Positions 8,336-14,577 of a DNA stretch of 27,548 nt are shown piece after piece (within the stretch, counting starts at the first letter, position 1; every line of letters begins with the position of its first letter). The notes under the pieces were generated by a model, which saw nothing but the letters and a program-made list of their open reading frames with translations, was not told the DNA's origin and ran no database searches. The position numbers and the translations under genes were made by a program. Source of the DNA: an uncultured Prevotella sp. (GTDB taxonomy: Bacteria > Bacteroidota > Bacteroidia > Bacteroidales > Bacteroidaceae); NCBI GenBank assembly GCA_900540885.1, contig UQHJ01000031.1:1-27548 (forward strand). Direction: 5' to 3'.

Positions 8336-8656
8336 TTACTTTTTTTGCTTACTGATTAAAATACTGATTTCATAAAGTGTGTACATTGGCAGTGAAACCA
8401 ACAACAGCGTAAAGATATCGGAGGTTGGAGTGATGACTGCTGCAATAACAAGGATGGTTACTATTGCATGACGGCGGTATTTCCTGAGAAAGCCTGATGA
8501 GACTATACCCATGCGTGAGAGCAGCCAGATGATAACTGGCAACTCGAAGACCAAACCCATTGTAAGACTCATCATAATAAGCGTACTCATATATGACTGC
8601 AAGGTAACCATATTGGCTACATCTACACTCACCTGATAAGTGCCAAGAAAAAGTTC
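8336..8656 (-). pseudogene. tatC: tatC remnant: C-terminal third of the Tat translocase subunit
   Basis: From about 8656 the frame reads FLGTYQVSVDVANMVTLQSY, followed by the last transmembrane helices of TatC, including GLVFELPVIIWLLSRMGI, KYRRHAIV and ITPTSDIFTLLLVSLPMY. Full TatC has about 240-270 residues and six helices; only about 105 residues remain, without the N-terminal helices that bind the twin-arginine signal. It cannot work as a translocase by itself. The reading frame is intact to its TAA, but no start codon fits the family. The 5' side is joined to a different gene fragment. Confidence 0.8.
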
Positions 8657-8738
8657 CCGTTGTCGCCATCACAGTGGCTAATGCAGCACTCCCCATAATC
8701 TTGAGAGCCGTGCGGCGGGTCACAACTTTTTCTTCCAT
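8646..8738 (-). pseudogene. Tat signal peptide fragment of a lost exported protein
   Basis: ATG at 8738 begins MEEKVVTRRTALKIMGSAAL, which continues ATVMATTG. A twin-arginine motif (TRRTALK) and a weakly hydrophobic Ala-rich stretch make this a Tat signal peptide. Near residue 31 the sequence runs into the tatC fragment in another frame, and the nominal reading frame to 8370 is antisense to sense in character. The mature protein is gone. The ATG sits right behind the operon promoter, so the stub is probably still transcribed and translated. Confidence 0.65.
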
Positions 8739-8743
8739 AATTC

Positions 8744-8777
8744 AATGTGTCTGATTTCTGGTGCAAAGAAACAGACA
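8744..8777 (-). promoter_or_regulatory. Operon promoter: -7 element and leader block shared with the regulator gene
   Basis: On the minus strand TTTCTTTGC (8763-8771) is one base from the Bacteroidota -7 consensus TAnnTTTG plus C. The block from here to AATGTGTCT on the plus strand (8744-8752) matches 27 of 34 bases at 9667-9700, upstream of the AraC gene. Transcription would start about 8755-8758 and run into the Tat relic and the reductase operon. No good -33 TTTG is visible, which fits an activator-dependent promoter. Confidence 0.55.
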
Positions 8778-8813
8778 ATCCCCGAAACTGCTTGGACACA
8801 GATTTCGGGGATT
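8777..8813. promoter_or_regulatory. Inverted repeat upstream of the operon promoter (operator or terminator)
   Basis: AATCCCCGAAA (8777-8787) is the exact reverse complement of TTTCGGGGATT (8803-8813), with a 15-nt spacer. It lies between the AraC stop and the operon -7 element, ending five bases upstream of that element. The position fits an activator binding site. It could equally be a weak terminator for the AraC gene, though no long U-run follows. Confidence 0.6.
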
Positions 8814-8848
8814 ATTTACAATTATTCTGAAAAAGATTGATTTACTGC

Positions 8849-9649
8849 CTATTCTACAAAGCTTGAAGGCGGTGCTCCAAGATATTTCTGTACGTATCGG
8901 CTGAAATACGACTCTGACGAAAAGCCAAACAGGTCAGTTATCTCTGTAAAAGTAAGATGCTTGCTCTTGAGCAGATGGGCAATATCGAGCGATGTATAAC
9001 GTGTTATCCAAAAGGCTGCTGGATAGCCACTTACCTTCTTCGATACTTCTGATAAATATTTCGGAGTAACACAAAGGAGGTCGGCATAATACCCTATCTC
9101 ACGGTTCTTGCGATAGTCGCCACGTTCGAGCAAAGCTAGAAACTTGTTCATCAGAGTGGAATAGAGTTGAGTAACGGTGTTGTCAGTGCCATAGAGCGTG
9201 GCATGGAAATCAAAGAAGTCGATAATGATCGCCTGAACGGCATTGATCATTGCGTCGCGATGAAACTTGTGAGTCGTCAAAGCAAGACGATAGCGGATAT
9301 AATCGAAATCGCGAGCGCACACCTGCTGCATTTCCGGCGTAAGGTGCATGATCGGATTGTTAAATAAGGACAATCCTCCACGGGTACCATAGTTGCTATG
9401 CGGTGTGCTTATTGCGATGAACTGAGGAGTGGCATAAAATACATCAACCTTAAAGTCGCTGCTCTCCCATATATCTTTCAGAAAATTGCTACGACGCACT
9501 ATCAGACAGTCGCCTCCCCTCATGACATATCCCTTGCCATTGAAAGAGAAACTGCATTCTCCTTCGTGGCAGTAGGCATGGCACAAGTATCCATCTTTAG
9601 TGCCGTCACCGACATTCATCAGCGTATTTTCAAAAATCACATCCTTCAT
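8849..9649 (-). CDS. AraC-family transcriptional regulator
   Basis: A 266-residue protein. The N-terminal half is a cupin-like AraC sensor domain (residues about 15-85, with SFNGKGYVMRGGDCLIV). The C-terminal half carries the two AraC helix-turn-helices: about 187-205 (YYADLLCVTPKYLSEVSKK) and about 232-252 (LTFTEITDLFGFSSESYFSR), closing YLGAPPSSF as the family does. Cys23, Cys27, Cys32 and Cys48 cluster in the sensor domain. It lies on the same strand directly upstream of the oxidoreductase operon, whose promoter resembles its own, so it is the likely activator of that operon and of itself. The inducer is unknown; the cysteines and its targets suggest an oxidant or electrophile. Confidence 0.9.
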   Translation of the reverse strand: MKDVIFENTLMNVGDGTKDGYLCHAYCHEGECSFSFNGKGYVMRGGDCLIVRRSNFLKDIWESSDFKVDVFYATPQFIAISTPHSNYGTRGGLSLFNNPIMHLTPEMQQVCARDFDYIRYRLALTTHKFHRDAMINAVQAIIIDFFDFHATLYGTDNTVTQLYSTLMNKFLALLERGDYRKNREIGYYADLLCVTPKYLSEVSKKVSGYPAAFWITRYTSLDIAHLLKSKHLTFTEITDLFGFSSESYFSRYVQKYLGAPPSSFVE

Positions 9650-9666
9650 ATATATATAAAAAATAT

Positions 9667-9700
9667 AATGTGTCTTTATTCAGGGGCAAAGAAACTGTCA
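9667..9700 (-). promoter_or_regulatory. Promoter block of the AraC regulator gene
   Basis: On the minus strand TTTCTTTGC (9686-9694) is again a near-consensus -7 element. The 34-bp block matches the operon promoter block at 8744-8777 at 27 positions. It overlaps the last codons of the winged-helix pseudogene. The region downstream of the -7 element is conserved too (AGACACATT), so a regulator site may lie in the transcript leader. Confidence 0.5.
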
Positions 9701-9969
9701 TAATTTGTTTCTATAATTTGCCAATAGCCTGTTTCCCTTCCTCCTTCACGAACGATTAGGTTCATTTCGGTGAGACGTATGATGTATCTTAACAATTAAC
9801 GTCTTGACACTTCCATGCGTTCAGCCATTTCTATTATGGTAATACCAAGTCTATCAGATACAAAACGATATATTTTCCTTTGCGCTTTTAGGAACTCTTT
9901 TCTTTATTTGTTGGATTTTTGCTCTTCTGCCAACACTATCTTCAGTCTATTGATAAGTTCTTTTGCCAT
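9676..9969 (-). pseudogene. Small winged-helix regulator with two in-frame TAA codons
   Basis: A single minus frame from ATG at 9969 to TAA at 9676 gives 97 codons and is protein-like throughout. It starts MAKELINRLKIVLAEEQKSNK, then TAA (9904-9906), then RKEFLKAQRKIYRFVSDRLG and ITIIEMAERMEVSRR, then a second TAA, then LLRYIIRLTEMNLIVREGGR and ETGYWQII. The second half is a clear winged-helix DNA-binding motif of the kind found at the C-terminus of RecG-like/AlbA-domain regulators; the second stop falls inside its recognition helix. There is no frameshift, only two single-codon changes, so this is probably a young pseudogene. Confidence 0.6.
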
Positions 9970-10026
9970 GATTTAGATACCTTTATAGGAGATATGCTTT
10001 GTTGTCACTTGTACCATCTTTGGTCT

Positions 10027-10034
10027 CAAAGATA
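10027..10034 (-). promoter_or_regulatory. -7 promoter element of the winged-helix pseudogene
   Basis: On the minus strand TATCTTTG matches the Bacteroidota -7 consensus TAnnTTTG exactly, about 58 bases upstream of the ATG at 9969. It forms one arm of a perfect 7-bp inverted repeat (ATCTTTG 10016-10022, CAAAGAT 10027-10033). No -33 TTTG is seen at the right distance. Confidence 0.4.
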
Positions 10035-10541
10035 GATAAAATGAATGAATTGCTTACATGTTCTGACTAAAAAAGTGATGTTATTACAAAGAATTGGCAG
10101 AATAAGCAATTATTTTACTGTTTTACAGTTTTCAAGATATTATGCTTCATCTCATTTAGACATTAATAGAAAAATTAAAAAGAAATAATATTCGTCGCCC
10201 AGACAGTTTATGGAGTTTCATCCCCTTTATAATAACATGTAGAGTCAAACCATCAATCCAAATCCACATAAACAGATGTGATACTTTCAAAGTACATCAT
10301 CTACAATCCACTTGACTTTATACCATTTCAGATATACAGCCAATCAAGTAAAGTCGTTAGTATATCCACATATAGGAAGACAATCACCTCACTGTATTCC
10401 TTTCTTTACAGCCTTTCCTATATCCCATTTTCCCCTCATTTTGGCATCCATCTCCCACGTTTTCGTGTAAAAGCAAGTTTAAAACGTTAAATCTTCATTA
10501 TCCACACCCCTTCAAACAAACCCCAATCCACTTTCTACCGT
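10035..10541. other. Gene-poor AT-rich spacer
   Basis: I see no convincing gene here on either strand. The reading frames are short and lack family features. There is a 7-bp inverted match (GACTTTA 10314-10320, TAAAGTC 10349-10355) of doubtful meaning. The stretch may be decayed sequence next to the winged-helix pseudogene. Confidence 0.5.
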
Positions 10542-10559
10542 ATAAACTGCAATTTATCG
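10542..10559 (+). repeat. Repeat element B: solitary arm of the palindromic family
   Basis: ATAAACTGCAATTTATCG is identical to 14456-14473 over 18 bases and differs by one base from the left arm of the element at 188. No matching second arm is found before purL. It may be a decayed copy or a half element. Confidence 0.6.
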
Positions 10560-10608
10560 AATACATTATCACTGTTAGTGAGAGAGGTTTCATTTATTTA
10601 TGTATTAG

Positions 10609-10640
10609 TTTGTTCCCCTACATTATTTTATATAAATTTG
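10609..10640 (+). promoter_or_regulatory. purL promoter (-33 TTTG, -7 TAAATTTG)
   Basis: TTTG at 10609-10612 and TAAATTTG at 10633-10640 match the Bacteroidota -33 and -7 elements with a 20-nt gap, the expected spacing. Transcription should begin near 10647, leaving a leader of about 30 nt before the purL ATG at 10677. Confidence 0.75.
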
Positions 10641-10676
10641 CAGCAATATTGAATCTTCAAAACAATTACCAAAGAT

Positions 10677-13600
10677 ATGATTTTGTTTTTTACAACTCCG
10701 CAGAAGAGTGTGATTGCTACACAAGTAGATCATCAACTCGATCAGAACGAAGTGGAAGAATTGTGCTGGCTTTATGGTGGTGCTCAACTTGAAAAGGCTG
10801 AGCAGCTTATGGGTTGGTTTGTTGGCCCACGCCGTGAAATGATCACCCCTTGGAGTACCAATGCCGTAGAGATTACACAAAACATGAATCTCCACGGCAT
10901 TGCGCGTATAGAGGAGTACTTTCCCGTTAAGAACGAAAAGGCCGACCACGACCCCATGTTGCAACGCATGTACAATGGATTGGACCAAGACATCTTTACC
11001 GTCAACATTCAACCAGCTCCGATTGAGTACATCTCTGACCTCGAAACGTATAACGAGCAAGAGGGCTTAGCACTCTCGCCTGCCGAAATCGAATACTTAC
11101 ACGGAGTTGAAAAACAACTCGGACGACAACTTACTGACTCTGAAGTGTTTGGCTTCGCTCAAATCAACTCAGAACACTGCCGCCACAAAATCTTTGGTGG
11201 CACCTTTATCATCGACGGTGAAGAGAAGCCTTCGTCACTCTTCGCAATGATAAAGAAGACAACGAAGGAAAATCCCCACAAGATTATCTCTGCCTATAAG
11301 GACAATGTAGCCTTTGCACAAGGCCCTGTAGTAGAACAATTTGCTCCAGCCGACCATGCTACAAGCGATTGGTTCCGCGTAAAGGACATTGAGAGCGTTA
11401 TCTCTATCAAGGCTGAGACACACAACTTCCCCACTACCGTAGAGCCATTCAATGGTGCTTCAACGGGTACAGGTGGTGAAATTCGCGACCGTATGGGCGG
11501 TGGCGTAGGTTCATGGCCCATTGCGGGTACAGCGGTGTATATGACGGCTTATCCTCGTCTTGATGGTGGCCGCGAGTGGGAGGACATTCTCCCCGTGCGC
11601 AAATGGTTGTATCAGACGCCTGAACAAATCTTGATTAAGGCCTCTAACGGTGCTTCTGACTTTGGTAATAAGTTTGGTCAACCCCTCATTGCAGGTTCAG
11701 TACTTACATTCGAACACCAAGAGAATGGTGAAAAGTATGGTTACGACAAGGTTATCATGCTGGCAGGTGGTGTAGGTTACGGCACGAAGCGCGACTGCCT
11801 CAAGGGTACTCCTGAGAAGGGCAACAAGGTGGTAGTCGTAGGTGGTGACAACTATCGTATCGGCCTGGGCGGTGGCTCAGTTAGCTCTGTCGACACGGGC
11901 CGCTACTCTTCAGGCATTGAGTTGAACGCCGTACAGCGTGCCAATCCCGAAATGCAGAAGCGCGCCAACAACCTCGTGCGTGCCCTCTGCGAAGAAGATG
12001 TCAACCCCGTTGTCAGCATTCACGACCATGGTTCTGCAGGTCATGTCAATTGCCTCTCAGAATTGGTTGAGGAATGTGGCGGACAGATTGACATGACGAA
12101 GCTTCCCATTGGCGACCCCACGCTTTCTGCCAAGGAGATCATTGCCAACGAGAGCCAAGAGCGCATGGGTTTGCTCATTCAAGAAGAACACATTGACCAC
12201 GTACGTCAGATTGCTGAACGCGAACGCGCTCCGATGTATGTAGTAGGCGAGACGACTGGCGATGCTCACTTCTCATTCGTACAAGGCGACGGCAAGCGTC
12301 CCTTCGACTTAGATGTAGCTCAGATGTTTGGCCACTCTCCTAAGACGGTAATGGTGGACGAAACCGTTGAACGTAAATATAAGGACGTAACTTACGACGC
12401 TACTCACCTCGACGACTACATCAACCGCGTGCTTCAGCTTGAAGCCGTAGCTTGTAAGGATTGGTTGACCAATAAGGTTGACCGCTCGGTAACGGGTAAG
12501 GTAGCCCAACAGCAGACACAGGGCGAACTGCAGTTGCCTTTAGCCGACTGTGGTGTAGTGGCTCTCGACTATCGTGGCCGCAAGGGTATCGCTACAGCGT
12601 TAGGCCATGCGCCTCAAGCTGGATTGGCCAATCCGGCTGCAGGTTCTGTACTCTCTGTTGCAGAATCACTCACCAACATTGTGTGGGCACCGCTGAGCGA
12701 AGGTCTTGATAGCGTTTCGCTCTCAGCTAACTGGATGTGGCCATGCCGCAGTCAGAAGGGTGAGGACGCTCGCCTCTACCAAGGCGTTGAAGCCTTGAGC
12801 GACTTCTGCTGCGCACTTGAGATCAACGTTCCTACGGGTAAGGACTCTCTCTCTCTCTCTCAACAATATCCTAATGGCGAGAAGATTATCTCTCCGGGTA
12901 CTGTCATTGTTAGTGCTGGCGGCGAGGTGAGCGATATTCGCAAGGTGGTTTCACCCGTTATGGTGAACGATGCCAAGAGTACATTCTATCACATCGACTT
13001 CTCATTCGACGAACTTCGCCTTGGCGGTTCGGCCTTTGCGCAGAGTCAAGGATACGTAGGCAGTGACGTTCCTACGGTCAAGAATCCTGACTACTTCCGC
13101 GATGCTTTCAATGCCGTACAAGACCTTATTAACAAGGGTTTGATTATGGCAGGTCACGACATCTCTGCGGGTGGTCTTATCACCACCTTATTGGAGATGA
13201 CCTTTGCCAATACTGAAGGCGGTATGGACGTTTGCTTAGATAAGTTTAAGACGGACGACCTTGTGCGCGTACTCTTTGCTGAAAATCCGGGCGTTGTCGT
13301 TCAGGTGGCCGACAAGCATAAGAAGGCCTTTAAAGAACTGCTCGATGAGGCTGGCGTAGGCTATGTTAAGATTGGTACACCAGCTGAAGAGCGTCAGATT
13401 ATGGTAACGCTTGGCGATGCTACTTACCAATTTGGTATTGACTACTTGCGTGACGTTTGGTACGAGACATCTTACCTCCTCGACACGAAGCAAAGCCTCA
13501 ATGGCTGCGCTAAGAAGCGTTACGAGAATTATAAGCAACAACCGCTTGAATTCCACATTCACCCCGAATTTACTGGCAAGTTCCAGCAATTTGGTCTTGA

Positions 13601-14381
13601 TCCCGACCGTCGCAATCCCTCTGGCATTAAGGCCGCTATCATTCGCGAGAAGGGTACCAATGGTGAGCGCGAAATGGCATATGCACTCTACTTGGCAGGC
13701 TTCGACGTAAAAGACGTTATGATGACCGACCTTATCTCAGGCCGTGAGACATTAGACGAGGTGAACATGATCGTGTTCTGCGGTGGCTTCTCCAACTCCG
13801 ACGTATTGGGTTCGGCCAAAGGTTGGGCGGGTGCTTTCCTCTACAACCCCAAGGCTAAGGAAGCCCTTGACCGCTTCTATGCACGTGAAGATACGCTTTC
13901 ACTCGGTGTCTGCAATGGTTGTCAGTTAATGGTAGAACTCAACCTTATCAACCCCGACCATAAGAAGCGTGCCCACATGTTGCACAACGACTCTCATAAG
14001 TTTGAGAGTGCTTTCTTAGGCGTTACCGTTCCGACGAACCGCAGCGTAATGTTCGGTAGCCTCTCTGGCGATCGTTTGGGCATTTGGGTAGCTCATGGTG
14101 AAGGTAAGTTCGACCTTCCTTATCCTGAGGACGACTACAACGTGGTATTGAAATACACTTACGACGAATATCCTGGCAACCCCAATGGTTCGTCATACAG
14201 TGTAGCTGGTATTGCCAGTGCCGATGGTCGCCATTTGGCCATGATGCCTCACTTGGAGCGTGCCTTCTTCCCCTGGCAGAACGCTGCTTACCCTGCAGAT
14301 CGTCTGGGTGATGATATTACTCCTTGGATGGAGGCCTTTGTCAATGCCCGTAAGTGGGTTGAGGCTAAGCTCGGTAAATAA
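10677..14381 (+). CDS. purL: Phosphoribosylformylglycinamidine synthase, single-chain form
   Basis: A 1234-residue enzyme of purine synthesis that converts FGAR, ATP and glutamine to FGAM. An N-terminal PurS-like domain (about 1-130) is followed by two ATP-grasp-like synthase halves, with NSEHCRHK from Asn164, ETHNFPTTVEPFNGASTGTGG from Glu247 and GKDS at 721-724. The C-terminal glutaminase domain has GVCNGCQ with nucleophile Cys1079 and MMPHLER supplying His1192 and Glu1194. Length is in line with the E. coli enzyme (about 1295). It has its own promoter and a strong terminator, so it is monocistronic. A (CT)8 run at 12845-12860 encodes part of GKDSLSLS. Confidence 0.97.
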   Translation: MILFFTTPQKSVIATQVDHQLDQNEVEELCWLYGGAQLEKAEQLMGWFVGPRREMITPWSTNAVEITQNMNLHGIARIEEYFPVKNEKADHDPMLQRMYNGLDQDIFTVNIQPAPIEYISDLETYNEQEGLALSPAEIEYLHGVEKQLGRQLTDSEVFGFAQINSEHCRHKIFGGTFIIDGEEKPSSLFAMIKKTTKENPHKIISAYKDNVAFAQGPVVEQFAPADHATSDWFRVKDIESVISIKAETHNFPTTVEPFNGASTGTGGEIRDRMGGGVGSWPIAGTAVYMTAYPRLDGGREWEDILPVRKWLYQTPEQILIKASNGASDFGNKFGQPLIAGSVLTFEHQENGEKYGYDKVIMLAGGVGYGTKRDCLKGTPEKGNKVVVVGGDNYRIGLGGGSVSSVDTGRYSSGIELNAVQRANPEMQKRANNLVRALCEEDVNPVVSIHDHGSAGHVNCLSELVEECGGQIDMTKLPIGDPTLSAKEIIANESQERMGLLIQEEHIDHVRQIAERERAPMYVVGETTGDAHFSFVQGDGKRPFDLDVAQMFGHSPKTVMVDETVERKYKDVTYDATHLDDYINRVLQLEAVACKDWLTNKVDRSVTGKVAQQQTQGELQLPLADCGVVALDYRGRKGIATALGHAPQAGLANPAAGSVLSVAESLTNIVWAPLSEGLDSVSLSANWMWPCRSQKGEDARLYQGVEALSDFCCALEINVPTGKDSLSLSQQYPNGEKIISPGTVIVSAGGEVSDIRKVVSPVMVNDAKSTFYHIDFSFDELRLGGSAFAQSQGYVGSDVPTVKNPDYFRDAFNAVQDLINKGLIMAGHDISAGGLITTLLEMTFANTEGGMDVCLDKFKTDDLVRVLFAENPGVVVQVADKHKKAFKELLDEAGVGYVKIGTPAEERQIMVTLGDATYQFGIDYLRDVWYETSYLLDTKQSLNGCAKKRYENYKQQPLEFHIHPEFTGKFQQFGLDPDRRNPSGIKAAIIREKGTNGEREMAYALYLAGFDVKDVMMTDLISGRETLDEVNMIVFCGGFSNSDVLGSAKGWAGAFLYNPKAKEALDRFYAREDTLSLGVCNGCQLMVELNLINPDHKKRAHMLHNDSHKFESAFLGVTVPTNRSVMFGSLSGDRLGIWVAHGEGKFDLPYPEDDYNVVLKYTYDEYPGNPNGSSYSVAGIASADGRHLAMMPHLERAFFPWQNAAYPADRLGDDITPWMEAFVNARKWVEAKLGK

Positions 14382-14394
14382 CATTAATAACATG

Positions 14395-14430
14395 AAAAAG
14401 CCCGTTAGCATAGGTGCTAACGGGCTTTTT
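14395..14430 (+). terminator. Rho-independent terminator of purL (bidirectional)
   Basis: A 16-bp perfect stem AAAAAGCCCGTTAGCA (14395-14410) and TGCTAACGGGCTTTTT (14415-14430) with a TAGG loop, starting 13 bases after the purL stop. The stem's own A and T ends give a U-run in both directions, so it can also stop transcripts from the convergent ABC gene. Confidence 0.93.
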
Positions 14431-14455
14431 GTGGCTTTGTGTGTTTATGACAAAA

Positions 14456-14577
14456 ATAAACTGCAATTTATCGGCCCAACGAGAATGAACATTGACGAAT
14501 AATTAACAAAAAAATTAATTATTCCATTAATTTTTTCGTTAATGTTCATTCTCGTTAGGCCGATAAATAGCAGCTTA
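14456..14577. repeat. Palindromic repeat element C (about 120 bp, long imperfect hairpin)
   Basis: The left arm from 14458 (AAACTGCAATTTATCGGCCC, then AACGAGAATGAACATT) pairs with the right arm 14537-14577 with only about four mismatches over 40 bases. The interior is A/T-rich and partly self-complementary. It shares CTGCAATTTATCG and AATGTTCATT with the element at 188-249 and an 18-mer with 10542-10559. It fits a miniature inverted-repeat element. Its right tip contains the TAA that ends the ABC ATPase gene, and transcribed from that side the hairpin may act as a terminator. Confidence 0.8.

Noticed and set aside
10278..10490. Plus-strand frame of 70 codons in the spacer
   Set aside because: It has no family resemblance and biased, repetitive composition; probably chance.
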